NCBI RefSeq assembly: GCF_014750685.1 | Contig: NZ_JAAXGE010000011.1 | Location: 62,001-126,000 of the forward strand | Direction: 5' to 3' | Length of the DNA: 64,000 nt | Source: Bacteroides sp. GM023 | GTDB lineage: Bacteria; Bacteroidota; Bacteroidia; Bacteroidales; Bacteroidaceae | Part shown: piece after piece, positions 43,167 to 51,267 of the stretch | Layout of the letters: each line of letters starts with the position of its first letter | Position numbering within the stretch: position 1 is the stretch's first letter | Notes under the pieces: generated by a model | The model's database searches: none | What the model was told of the DNA's origin: nothing | What the model saw: only the letters and a program-made list of their open reading frames with translations | Program-made: the position numbers and the translations under genes

Positions 43167-44363
43167 TTAATCGTTGTCTTCTTCGCAATGGATTGTCACT
43201 TCGTCTATCCATAATGTACTTCCTACTGAACCCTTGAAAGCTGCTCCTTCCACACTGGAAGAGAATACGATGGCAAGTTTATATTTACCGGCAGCAAGCA
43301 TATTGTCATTGATTGTTTTACTATTTTGAAGTACAAATGGTAAATCGAAATAAGTCCATTCACTCGTTTCTTTCATTTCTTCTTCTGGTTTCACTCCGAT
43401 TCTTGCAAGAGATACTATTTTAGGAGAATTCAAAGAGTTGTAACCGTCCAGGAAGTCCTCTACATTATCTGCTTCATATAAAACAGCATATATATCCCCC
43501 TTATCTTTGCCATTCATGTTGGCATCTATGAAAAAGTTTTTCTTTCCATCCGCTCCCAAAGTATAGGAAGTATAATCAGTTCCCGGTTTGAACTTGTAAT
43601 ACCCTGAAAGCCGTGTAGGATGTTTGTAGAAAGGGAAACCGAATTTAGTAGCCTTCATTGCGTCTTTTAATGCGTTGCCGACTTCGAATGAACCGATGAA
43701 GAGATTTCCTGCCGCAATAGGCATACTAACCCCTGCACCGAAACTTCCGGTACTTTTAGTTTCCAGTTTTGCCCCTTTACCCATATATCCCTGTGACTGT
43801 ATAGTTATATAATCCAAAGGAGATCTCGCCATACCGGTGAGGTTGAAGCCGGGATTACCGCTTGCCCATTGGAGCATTTCCGCTTTTTGCAGATTGAATT
43901 CATAGAATATATGGTACTTGTTATTACCGTCTTCTATATTTTCAAAATGATACTCCGTAGGAAGCTCCGACTTGATAACAGTAATCACATAAACAGCTTC
44001 CGTTGTACGGCTTTCGGATGTCACTCTGAACTTACGCTGGTATTGTTCTAATGTCTGCTCCGAAGTAACGGGAACTTTTGAACTTGAAAAGTCATATTTA
44101 GGAGCATGATCGTTTGCCGCTGCGTCGACAGGTTCTATGTCGGCTCCTTCGGGCAGTTCGAACTGGATTTCCAATGCTGATAAATCTGTGGCTTTTGATA
44201 CGTAAATCGATACAGTTTTACTGTAAGTATTGATGGTAGATAATTGGATATTACTGCCGTTGCATCCATCTATGGCAGCTTCAACGTTTAAACCTTCGTC
44301 TTGAATACAAGAAGTTATTGCCAGACACATTATCATTCCGGCGAATACATTTTTTAGTTTCAT
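43167..44363 (-). CDS. PCMD-domain lipoprotein
   Basis: A 398-residue lipoprotein (lipobox AITSC, Cys at 19, then IQDEGL). A DUF5018-like N-terminal domain (about 35-135; TYSKTVSIYVSKATDLSALE) precedes a PCMD domain (about 140-398) with GAGVSMPIAAGNLFIGSF, GFPFYKHPTRLSGYYKFKPG, DIYAVLYEADN, AIVFSSSVEGAAFKGSVGS and TLWIDEVTIHC. Several of these blocks match the 40147 protein (FKGFYKYAAGPDY, AVLYEIKSY, AIVCSSSKDGDNFSG). First gene of a two-gene reverse operon. Confidence 0.87.
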   Translation of the reverse strand: MKLKNVFAGMIMCLAITSCIQDEGLNVEAAIDGCNGSNIQLSTINTYSKTVSIYVSKATDLSALEIQFELPEGADIEPVDAAANDHAPKYDFSSSKVPVTSEQTLEQYQRKFRVTSESRTTEAVYVITVIKSELPTEYHFENIEDGNNKYHIFYEFNLQKAEMLQWASGNPGFNLTGMARSPLDYITIQSQGYMGKGAKLETKSTGSFGAGVSMPIAAGNLFIGSFEVGNALKDAMKATKFGFPFYKHPTRLSGYYKFKPGTDYTSYTLGADGKKNFFIDANMNGKDKGDIYAVLYEADNVEDFLDGYNSLNSPKIVSLARIGVKPEEEMKETSEWTYFDLPFVLQNSKTINDNMLAAGKYKLAIVFSSSVEGAAFKGSVGSTLWIDEVTIHCEEDND

Positions 44364-44395
44364 CTATTGTTATGAGTTAAGGGATTATTAAGGAG

Positions 44396-44403
44396 CAAAG
44401 ATA
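44396..44403 (-). promoter_or_regulatory. Putative -7 box of the reverse PCMD operon
   Basis: The reverse strand reads TATCTTTG (TAnnTTTG), 32 bp before the ATG. Confidence 0.45.
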
Positions 44404-44472
44404 GTTATAAGCGTTGACGTCAATTTTTGTAAAATGTTAAAAGAGAAACCTTAACTGTCGGGAATAGTATAC

Positions 44473-44506
44473 AAAAAAGGCTGTCTTTGAATTTAAAGAC
44501 AGCCTT
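44473..44506 (-). terminator. Terminator of the catalase gene
   Basis: Stem AAGGCTGTCTTT / AAAGACAGCCTT with a short AT loop. The reverse strand continues TTTTTTGT. Confidence 0.85.
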
Positions 44507-44529
44507 CCTTCCATTAATTTCTTAATTTT

Positions 44530-45990
44530 TTATTCTTTCAAAGCCTCTTGCAAGTCAATGCCTAATGCTTTGGCAACTCCCGTTCCGTAGGCAGGATCAG
44601 CCTTGTAGCAATTGCGGGTATGACGTTGTTTGATGAACAACTCTGAATCTCCCATAGCGCGTGCTGTGTTCTCGAACAATAGTTGTTGTTCTTCAGCCGG
44701 CATCAGTCGGAACAAGTCACCCGGCTGGCTGTAATAGTCATCATCATATTCGCGTTCGTTATAATTATAAACTTCACCGGTAACTTTGAGAGGTGGTTCT
44801 TTCATATGCGGGGAATCTTGCCATTCTCCGTAGCTGTTTGGTTCATAACCTTTTGCGTCGCCATAGTTTCCGTCTACACGCATAGCTCCGTCACGATGGT
44901 AAGCATGGAAAGGACAACGAGGTTTGTTTACCGGAATCTGTTCCGCGTTCACTCCGAGACGGTAACGTTGTGCGTCACCGTAAGAGAACAAACGTCCCTG
45001 TAACATTTTGTCAGGAGAAAGACCGATACCATCAACAAAATTCATAGGATTGAAAGCAGCCTGTTCCACTTCGGCGAAATAGTTTTCCGGGTTACGGTTC
45101 AGTTCCAGTATGCCTACATCCTGCAAAGGAAAATCTTTATGCGGCCATACTTTGGTCAGGTCGAACGGATTGATGCGATAATTGTCCGCTTCCTCTTCCG
45201 TCATCAACTGAATTTGGAACAACCATTTCGGATAATCCCCTTTTTCTATACTTCCGAAAAGGTCGCGTTGATGAGATTCACGGTCTTTGGCAACAATAGC
45301 TTCCGCTTCCTGGTCAGTCAGATTCTTGATACCCTGCAAGGTACGTAGATGGAATTTCACCCAAATTCGTTGGTTATCCGCATTGATAAAACTATAAGTG
45401 TGACTTCCGAATCCGTGCATATGACGATAGGAATAAGGAATACCGCGAGGACTCATAGTGATAGTGATCTGATGCAATGCTTCCGGCAGCAGTGTCCAGA
45501 AATCCCAGTTACTATTCGGGCTGCGCATATTCGTTTTGGGATCCCGTTTGATAGCATGATTCAAATCCGGGAATTTGAGCGGGTCACGCAAAAAGAATAC
45601 AGGAGTATTGTTTCCGACCAAATCCCAGTTTCCTTCCTCTGTGTAGAATTTCATGGCAAAACCACGGATATCACGTTCGGCGTCAGCCGCTCCGCGTTCT
45701 CCGGCTACGGTGGAGAAACGAACAAAGCATTCTGTTTTCTTTCCGACTTCACTAAAAATGGCTGCACGGGTGTACTTTGTGATGTCATGAGTCACTGTAA
45801 AAGTACCGTAAGCACCCGACCCTTTGGCGTGCATACGTCTTTCGGGGATCACTTCACGATCAAAATGGGCAAGCTTTTCAATAAGCCAGGGATCTTGTAA
45901 CATTACAGGTCCACGTTGACCTGCAGTTTGCGAATTCTGATTGTCGGCGATGGGGCGTCCGTTCGCAGCAGTAAGTTTTTTCTTTTCCAT
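44530..45990 (-). CDS. katA: Monofunctional heme catalase (clade 3 type)
   Basis: A 486-residue cytosolic enzyme that splits hydrogen peroxide. The distal His is in RRMHAKGSGAYG, the distal Asn in LVGNNTPVFFLRDP, and the proximal heme Tyr in RLFSYGDAQRYRLG. TAANGRPIADNQNS near the start and RHTRNCYKADPAYG near the end are standard. Length matches the small-subunit clade. The B. fragilis counterpart is called katB in the literature. It has a Bacteroides-type promoter and an OxyR-like site upstream, fitting peroxide induction on oxygen exposure. Confidence 0.96.
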   Translation of the reverse strand: MEKKKLTAANGRPIADNQNSQTAGQRGPVMLQDPWLIEKLAHFDREVIPERRMHAKGSGAYGTFTVTHDITKYTRAAIFSEVGKKTECFVRFSTVAGERGAADAERDIRGFAMKFYTEEGNWDLVGNNTPVFFLRDPLKFPDLNHAIKRDPKTNMRSPNSNWDFWTLLPEALHQITITMSPRGIPYSYRHMHGFGSHTYSFINADNQRIWVKFHLRTLQGIKNLTDQEAEAIVAKDRESHQRDLFGSIEKGDYPKWLFQIQLMTEEEADNYRINPFDLTKVWPHKDFPLQDVGILELNRNPENYFAEVEQAAFNPMNFVDGIGLSPDKMLQGRLFSYGDAQRYRLGVNAEQIPVNKPRCPFHAYHRDGAMRVDGNYGDAKGYEPNSYGEWQDSPHMKEPPLKVTGEVYNYNEREYDDDYYSQPGDLFRLMPAEEQQLLFENTARAMGDSELFIKQRHTRNCYKADPAYGTGVAKALGIDLQEALKE

Positions 45991-46071
45991 AAATAGATCT
46001 TTTTAGTCGGAAACAAAGATAAGCAAACCGTAGTCTTTTTACTCTTTCCATCCGTTGTTTATAATATGTTA

Positions 46072-46103
46072 CAAAGATAAGCGGCTTTTGTTCATTTGTC
46101 AAA
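46072..46103 (-). promoter_or_regulatory. Promoter of the catalase gene
   Basis: The reverse strand reads TTTG (46103-46100), a 20-bp spacer, then TATCTTTG (46079-46072), a full Bacteroides promoter match. A second -7-like TATCTTTG at 46021-46014 has no -33 partner. The 5' leader would be about 75 bases. Confidence 0.75.
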
Positions 46104-46138
46104 CAGAAAATTTCTATCTAAAGATAGAGAATAACTAT
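46103..46138. promoter_or_regulatory. OxyR-type operator upstream of catalase
   Basis: The sequence follows ACAG-N7-CTAT-N6-ATAG-N7-CTAT. The OxyR consensus is ATAG-N7-CTAT-N7-ATAG-N7-CTAT, so 15 of 16 conserved bases match, with the central spacer one base short. It directly abuts the -33 box, where an activating OxyR tetramer should sit. Confidence 0.7.
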
Positions 46139-46189
46139 GAATAAATCCATACTGCCGGGTATTTTTTTTACTGCAAAGATGATTGTACT

Positions 46190-46226
46190 GACACCCGGGT
46201 CTCAGTATGCACGACACCCGGGTGTC
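46190..46226. repeat. Two palindromes spaced 23 bp apart
   Basis: GACACCCGGGTGTC (46213-46226, perfect palindrome) and GACACCCGGGTCTC (46190-46203, one mismatch) start exactly 23 bp apart. A weaker CCGGGT occurs at 46155-46160. They lie between the OxyR site and the terminator of the next gene. Confidence 0.7.
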
Positions 46227-46244
46227 AGACAAGTCGTTTGTGCA

Positions 46245-46281
46245 TAAAAAAACTCCCGCCCTTCCTTACGGAAGACGGGAG
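46245..46281 (-). terminator. Terminator of the NADP-type glutamate dehydrogenase gene
   Basis: Stem CTCCCG...CTTCC / GGAAG...CGGGAG. The reverse strand ends in a run of seven T. Confidence 0.8.
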
Positions 46282-46314
46282 CTTTGCACTATAGCTTATT
46301 GTATCTTTGGCTGA

Positions 46315-47649
46315 TTATACGATACCTTGTGCCATCATTGCTTTGGCAACCTTCATGAATCCGGCTACGTTAGCACCTTTCACATAGTTTACATATCCGT
46401 CTGCTTCAGTACCATACTGAACACAAGCTTCGTGGATATTCTTCATGATGCTCTTCAGTTTTTCGTCTACTTCTTCAGCGCTCCAGCTCAATTTGATAGA
46501 GTTCTGAGTCATTTCAAGACCTGATACTGATACACCACCAGCGTTTGCAGCTTTACCCGGAGCATAAAGAATCTTAGCTTCCTGGAATACTTTAACAGCT
46601 TCAGGAGTAGAAGGCATGTTTGCGCCTTCAGATACCGCCATTACACCATTAGCAACCAATTTCTTAGCGTCGTCGCCGTTCAATTCGTTCTGAGTGGCAG
46701 AAGGCAGAGCGATATCTGCTTTTTCGCCCCAGGGACGAGCTCCTTCTACATATTTGCAACCATATTTATCTGCGTATTCACGGATACGGCCACGGTACAG
46801 GTTCTTCAGTTCCATGATGTAATCCAGTTTTTCGCGGTCGATACCTTCCGGATCGAAGATGTAACCGTCAGAGTCAGACATCGTCAGCACCTTACCGCCG
46901 AGTTCGAGAACTTTTTCTGCAGTATATTGGGCAACGTTACCGGAACCGGAAATCAGGCAAGACTTGCCTTTCAGGTCAGTACCCTGTTTCTTCAACATTT
47001 CCATCAGGAAGTAGATGTTACCATAACCGGTAGCTTCCGGGCGAATCAGTGAACCACCGAATTCGCGGCCTTTACCAGTGAATGTTCCTGTGAATTCGTG
47101 AGCCAGTTTCTTGTACATACCGAACATGAAACCTACTTCACGACCACCAACACCGATGTCACCTGCCGGAACGTCAGTTTCAGGGCCGATATGGCGCCAC
47201 AGTTCCAACATGAATGATTGGACGAAACGCATTACTTCCATATTTGACTTTCCACGCGGAGAGAAGTCAGAACCACCTTTACCACCACCCATCGGCAGAG
47301 TAGTCAGTGAGTTTTTGAATGTTTGTTCAAAGGCAAGGAACTTCAAGATAGAAAGGTTCACAGATGCATGGAAACGGATACCGCCTTTGTATGGACCAAT
47401 CGCGTTGTTATGCTGAACACGGTAACCCATGTTCGTCTGAATGTTACCTTTGTCATCCATCCAAGTCACGCGGAACTGATATACTCTATCAGGAATACAC
47501 AAACGTTCAATCAAGTTCACTTTGTCGAACTCCGGGTGTTTGTTGTATTCTTCTTCAATAGTAGAAAGAACTTCTTCTACTGCTTGATGATACTCCGGTT
47601 CATTGGGAAATCTTCTTTTCAGATCGTCTAATACCTTTGCTGCATTCAT
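46315..47649 (-). CDS. gdhA: Glutamate dehydrogenase, hexameric, NADP-type
   Basis: A 444-residue paralogue of the enzyme at 21732, with the same YKGGIRFHASVN, LPMGGGKGGSDF and VGGREVGFMFG blocks. The Rossmann segment reads SGSGNVAQYTAEK then MSDSDGYIFDPEG, like NADP enzymes of the E. coli type, so it is probably the ammonium-assimilating form. The start is set at 47649 (MNAAKVLDDLKRRF). A longer frame to 47739 would run through the promoter. The gdhA symbol is tentative. It stands alone between terminators. Confidence 0.93.
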   Translation of the reverse strand: MNAAKVLDDLKRRFPNEPEYHQAVEEVLSTIEEEYNKHPEFDKVNLIERLCIPDRVYQFRVTWMDDKGNIQTNMGYRVQHNNAIGPYKGGIRFHASVNLSILKFLAFEQTFKNSLTTLPMGGGKGGSDFSPRGKSNMEVMRFVQSFMLELWRHIGPETDVPAGDIGVGGREVGFMFGMYKKLAHEFTGTFTGKGREFGGSLIRPEATGYGNIYFLMEMLKKQGTDLKGKSCLISGSGNVAQYTAEKVLELGGKVLTMSDSDGYIFDPEGIDREKLDYIMELKNLYRGRIREYADKYGCKYVEGARPWGEKADIALPSATQNELNGDDAKKLVANGVMAVSEGANMPSTPEAVKVFQEAKILYAPGKAANAGGVSVSGLEMTQNSIKLSWSAEEVDEKLKSIMKNIHEACVQYGTEADGYVNYVKGANVAGFMKVAKAMMAQGIV

Positions 47650-47709
47650 AATCTTTTTTTCTTTTATAGGTTGTTTAAAATTCGATTGTCTATTTCTCTT
47701 ATGCGGTTG

Positions 47710-47740
47710 CAAAAGTAAAGATAAAAATTGAACTAGCAAA
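47710..47740 (-). promoter_or_regulatory. Promoter of the NADP-type glutamate dehydrogenase
   Basis: The reverse strand reads TTTG (47740-47737), a 19-bp spacer, then TACTTTTG (47717-47710), matching both Bacteroides promoter elements. Confidence 0.75.
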
Positions 47741-47755
47741 CATTTTATAAAGAAA

Positions 47756-47793
47756 AATGCGATAAAACATCAAATTTGATATTTTATCGCATT
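47756..47793 (-). terminator. Terminator of the malic enzyme unit
   Basis: Stem AATGCGATAAAA / TTTTATCGCATT with an AT-rich inner dyad (TCAAATTTGA). T-rich sequence follows on the reverse strand. Confidence 0.7.
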
Positions 47794-47813
47794 AAAAATG
47801 GGAAAAAAGATAT

Positions 47814-47990
47814 TTATTTATTCTTTTTAATCGACTTATAGACAGGAATGAATACCAACGCTGCCGAAATGACAAGCGTTACTATCGTCATGCCGTCAAT
47901 TCGTTCGGCTTTTGTGATAACTAAATAGCAAAGCGCCAACCAAAGCAGGCTGATGCAAACTATTTGTGATTTGGATAACGGCCTTTTCAT
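47814..47990 (-). CDS. Small two-helix membrane protein, 58 residues
   Basis: The ATG at 47990 overlaps the malic enzyme stop codon as ATGA, so translation is probably coupled. The protein has a basic start (MKRPLSKSQ), a hydrophobic helix (IVCISLLWLALCYLVI), a short loop (TKAERIDG), a second helix (MTIVTLVISAALVFIPVY) and a basic end (KSIKKNK). This predicts both ends in the cytosol. No family is recognised. It is followed directly by the terminator at 47756, which makes it part of the malic enzyme transcript. Confidence 0.72.
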   Translation of the reverse strand: MKRPLSKSQIVCISLLWLALCYLVITKAERIDGMTIVTLVISAALVFIPVYKSIKKNK

Positions 47991-50278
47991 TTACCTTCTT
48001 TTTTCTTCTTGACAACGATGGCGTCAATCACGGCTACGGCTGTGATATTAACGATGTCGCGGACAGAGCTTTCAAAATCGGTGAAATGGATAGGTTTGTT
48101 CAATCCCATTTGGATAGGGCCGATGAATTCCGTATCCGGATCCATTGCCTGTAGCAATTTGTAACCCGCATTGGCCGAACTCAGGTTCGGGAAAATCAGT
48201 GTATTCACGTCTTTGCCTCTCAGGCGGGTAAACGGATATTTAGTATCACGCAATTCGCGGTTCATGGCAAAGTTTACCTGCATTTCACCGTCGATAGCCA
48301 GTTCAGGATACTCTTTCTGCATATAATCTACGGCTTCGTGTACTTTTACCGGGCTTCCGGTAGTATCGGCGCCGAAGTTTGAGTAAGACAGCATAGCCAT
48401 TGCCGGAGTATGATTGAAGAAGCGGACTGTCTTGTCGGACAGTTTGGCGATGTCAATCAACGTTTCAGTGTCCGGGTGACGGTTAATCAGCGTATCTGCC
48501 AGGAAGTAAGTACCTTTCTTGGAGTTCAGGATATGCATGGTTCCGAAGTGCTTGAAGCCCGGTTGGATACCGATCACTTCTTTGGCTACCTTGATTGTAT
48601 TGCTGTATCTTGTATAAAGTCCGGTGATGAATGCGTCTGCATCTCCGGTTTCCACCATCATCATACCGAAATAGTTGCGCTCGAACATCTTGTCGTTGGC
48701 TTCCTCGTAAGTAAAGCCTTCGCGTGCACGTTTTTCCGACAGGATACGTGAATAGCGTTCGCGGCGGTCAGATTCGTCCGGGTGACGGAGATTGACGATT
48801 TCGATACCTTCCAGGCTGAGGTCTAGCTCTTCCGCCAACTTGCCGATAGCTTCGTCGTTTCCTAATAAGATAGGATGGCAGATACCTTCGGCTTTCGCTT
48901 CAACGGCTGCTTTCAGCATATTCGGGTGGATACCTTCGGCAAAGACCACACGTTGTGGACTGCGGCGGGCAGTGTCATACAGTTGGCGGGTCAGTTTGGA
49001 CTCATATCCCATTAATTCGCGCAGATGTACACAGTAAGCATCCCAGTTTTTGATTTCCGTGCGGGCTACTCCGCTTTCCATGGCAGCTTTTGCTACGGCA
49101 CAGGAAACTTCTGTGATAAGGCGGGGATCTACCGGTTTCGGAATGAAATATTCAGGTCCGAAAGAAAGGTTGTTTACATGATAAGCTGCGTTTACAACAT
49201 CGGGTACAGGCTGTTTTGCCAGGTTGGCGATAGCGTGTACGGCTGCCAGCTTCATTTCTTCATTGATCGCTTTGGCATGAGTGTCCAAGGCGCCACGGAA
49301 GATATACGGGAATCCGATAACGTTATTGATTTGGTTCGGATAGTCAGAACGTCCGGTTGCCATCAATACATCGGGACGGGCTGCCATGGCATCTTCGTAA
49401 GAGATTTCCGGTGTAGGATTGGCCAACGCGAATACGATGGGCATGGAAGCCATGCTGCGTACCATATCCTGGCTCAATACATTTCCTTTGGACAGACCGA
49501 GGAATACATCCGCGCCTTTGATAGCTTCTTCCAGTGTATGGACATCTGTACGGTCGGTTGCAAAATATCTCTTCTGTTCGTTCAGGTCGGTACGTGCCTT
49601 GCTGATTACGCCTTTACTGTCGACCATGACGATATTTTCAAGGCGTGCGCCTAATGAAACATACAATTTAGTACAGGAAACAGCAGAAGCGCCTGCACCG
49701 TTAACGACGATTTTTACATCTTCGATTTTCTTTCCGGCCACTTCGAGCGCGTTTACCAGTCCGGCACTGGAGATAATAGCTGTTCCGTGCTGGTCGTCGT
49801 GCATCACCGGGATATCCAGTTCTTCTTTCAGACGGCGTTCGATTTCGAAACATTCCGGCGCCTTGATGTCTTCAAGGTTGATACCACCGAAAGTCGGAGC
49901 GATGGCTTTTACTGCCGTGATAAACTTTTCCGGGTCTTTCTCGTCGACTTCAATATCGAATACGTCAATACCTGCATAGATTTTGAAAAGCAAACCCTTG
50001 CCTTCCATTACCGGTTTGCCGCTCAATGCGCCTATGTCGCCCAGTCCGAGTACGGCTGTACCGTTGGAAATAACAGCAACAAGATTACCTTTTGCAGTAT
50101 ATTTGTATGCATCTTGCGGATTTTTCTCAATTTCGAGACATGGTTCTGCCACGCCGGGAGAGTATGCGAGTGCTAAATCAGTTTGTGTACTATACGGTTT
50201 GGTAGGAACTACCTCAATCTTACCAGGTTTGCCCTGTGAGTGATAGAGCAAAGCGGCTTCTTTGGTTATTTTAGCCAT
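47987..50278 (-). CDS. maeB: NADP-dependent malic enzyme with phosphotransacetylase-like C-terminus
   Basis: A 763-residue protein. The N-terminal malic enzyme half (1 to about 420) oxidatively decarboxylates malate to pyruvate, with LALAYSPGVAEPC, GNLVAVISNGTAVLGLGDIG, MHDDQHGTAII and VVNGAGASAVSC (nucleotide fold). The C-terminal half (about 430-763) has the phosphate acetyltransferase fold (VVFAEGIHPNMLKAA, GADTTGSPVKVHEAVDY), a fusion typical of MaeB, where the second half is regulatory. The start at 50278 (MAKITKEAALLYHS) is preferred over the in-frame ATG at 50320, which lies inside the putative -7 box. Confidence 0.95.
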   Translation of the reverse strand: MAKITKEAALLYHSQGKPGKIEVVPTKPYSTQTDLALAYSPGVAEPCLEIEKNPQDAYKYTAKGNLVAVISNGTAVLGLGDIGALSGKPVMEGKGLLFKIYAGIDVFDIEVDEKDPEKFITAVKAIAPTFGGINLEDIKAPECFEIERRLKEELDIPVMHDDQHGTAIISSAGLVNALEVAGKKIEDVKIVVNGAGASAVSCTKLYVSLGARLENIVMVDSKGVISKARTDLNEQKRYFATDRTDVHTLEEAIKGADVFLGLSKGNVLSQDMVRSMASMPIVFALANPTPEISYEDAMAARPDVLMATGRSDYPNQINNVIGFPYIFRGALDTHAKAINEEMKLAAVHAIANLAKQPVPDVVNAAYHVNNLSFGPEYFIPKPVDPRLITEVSCAVAKAAMESGVARTEIKNWDAYCVHLRELMGYESKLTRQLYDTARRSPQRVVFAEGIHPNMLKAAVEAKAEGICHPILLGNDEAIGKLAEELDLSLEGIEIVNLRHPDESDRRERYSRILSEKRAREGFTYEEANDKMFERNYFGMMMVETGDADAFITGLYTRYSNTIKVAKEVIGIQPGFKHFGTMHILNSKKGTYFLADTLINRHPDTETLIDIAKLSDKTVRFFNHTPAMAMLSYSNFGADTTGSPVKVHEAVDYMQKEYPELAIDGEMQVNFAMNRELRDTKYPFTRLRGKDVNTLIFPNLSSANAGYKLLQAMDPDTEFIGPIQMGLNKPIHFTDFESSVRDIVNITAVAVIDAIVVKKKKEGK

Positions 50279-50317
50279 AGTATCTGTATTATTTATTAAT
50301 AAGTTATCATTTGGCTG

Positions 50318-50325
50318 CAAATGTA
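50318..50325 (-). promoter_or_regulatory. Putative -7 box of maeB
   Basis: The reverse strand reads TACATTTG (TAnnTTTG), 40 bp before the chosen ATG. No -33 match is clear. The rest of 50326-50535 shows nothing else I can name. Confidence 0.45.
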
Positions 50326-50539
50326 GGAATAAAAGTTAGAAATTGTAGCCCTTGATGGATAAAATCTATTAATTTTATAGCAAAATGACTGATTTTATTA
50401 TACGACCTGTAAAGTTTGCACATTTATATTCATTTTCTTTTTAAAGCTATGCATTATTCATTTATCTTTGCCGGGGAGGAATGACAGAAAGAGTCTACAT
50501 TGAGGTTGAAAAAGTTTTGAAATATTAACAAGAGCTTTA

Positions 50540-50570
50540 GTTGAAACCTTTGGTAATTTCGTTATTTTTG
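50540..50570 (+). promoter_or_regulatory. Candidate promoter of the PUL2 sigma factor gene
   Basis: GTTG-N19-TATTTTTG: the -33 box has one mismatch and the -7 box matches TAnnTTTG, 29 bp before the ATG. Downstream lies GTCCGTATATGACTT, which loosely resembles GTCCCGTACATGACTT in the PUL1 motif copy A. Confidence 0.5.
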
Positions 50571-50599
50571 AGTCCGTATATGACTTTAACCTTACTATT

Positions 50600-51169
50600 A
50601 TGATAATGACCACAAAGCAGCTTCAATTATTGAAGGACGGAAATAAAAGTATTTTCGAGGCGTTGTATCGCTCATACAATGCCCGTATTTACAATTTTGT
50701 CCTTTCTATGGTAAGTGATGCAGGGGTGGCAAAAGATATTACACAGGATATTTTTCTTCAGATTTGGGAGAAGCGATTAAACATTGATATAGAGGGAAAT
50801 TTAGACGGTTATCTTTTCAAGATATCCCGGAATATGGTGTATCATTATGTGCGGCGCGAACTGTTACTTCAAAATTACGTAGATAAACTGTCGAGTGAAC
50901 AATCCGAAGCATCCGTAGAGATGGATGAAGAGTTGGATTATTTATTCCTGGAAGAATATATATTGAAGCTGCTGAATGAACTACCTCCTGCACGCCGGGA
51001 AATATTTATGTTATATTGGAAATCAGGACTTAGTTATCGTGAAATAGGCGAACGGCTGAATATCTCAGAAAAAACGGTTGCCACACAAGTGCAACGTTCC
51101 TTAGGCTTCTTACGTGATAAACTGGGGACGATAGCCTTTTCTGTCTCTTGCTTTTTCTGCAATTTCTAA
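50600..51169 (+). CDS. ECF RNA polymerase sigma factor (PUL2)
   Basis: A 189-residue sigma-70 family protein. Sigma2 region: FEALYRSYNARIYNFVLSM, AKDITQDIFLQIWEKR, GYLFKISRNMVYHYVRRE. Sigma4 region: LPPARREIFMLYWKSGLSYREIGERLNISEKTVATQV. It ends in a hydrophobic tail (LGTIAFSVSCFFCNF). ATG 50600 is used, though ATG 50606 is an alternative. It is followed after 98 bp by its FecR partner in the usual sigma-antisigma-SusC-SusD order, unlike PUL1. Confidence 0.93.
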   Translation: MIMTTKQLQLLKDGNKSIFEALYRSYNARIYNFVLSMVSDAGVAKDITQDIFLQIWEKRLNIDIEGNLDGYLFKISRNMVYHYVRRELLLQNYVDKLSSEQSEASVEMDEELDYLFLEEYILKLLNELPPARREIFMLYWKSGLSYREIGERLNISEKTVATQVQRSLGFLRDKLGTIAFSVSCFFCNF

Positions 51170-51267
51170 CCGTTAATTACTAATAAAGGTTAATACCTCA
51201 CTTTTCTCTGACTCCGTTGTAGTCCTTTTCTCCCGCTCAAGGCTAATATATATAGAAAAGGAAAATT

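Noticed and set aside
46315..47739. Longer start for the NADP-type glutamate dehydrogenase at 47739
   Set aside because: The extension would translate the -7/-33 promoter at 47710-47740. The paralogue starts at the equivalent of 47649.
50571..50590. Third copy of the PUL1 sigma motif before the PUL2 sigma gene
   Set aside because: Only GTCCGTATATGACTT resembles part of the motif. The partner block TATAAATACA at 16-bp spacing is missing.
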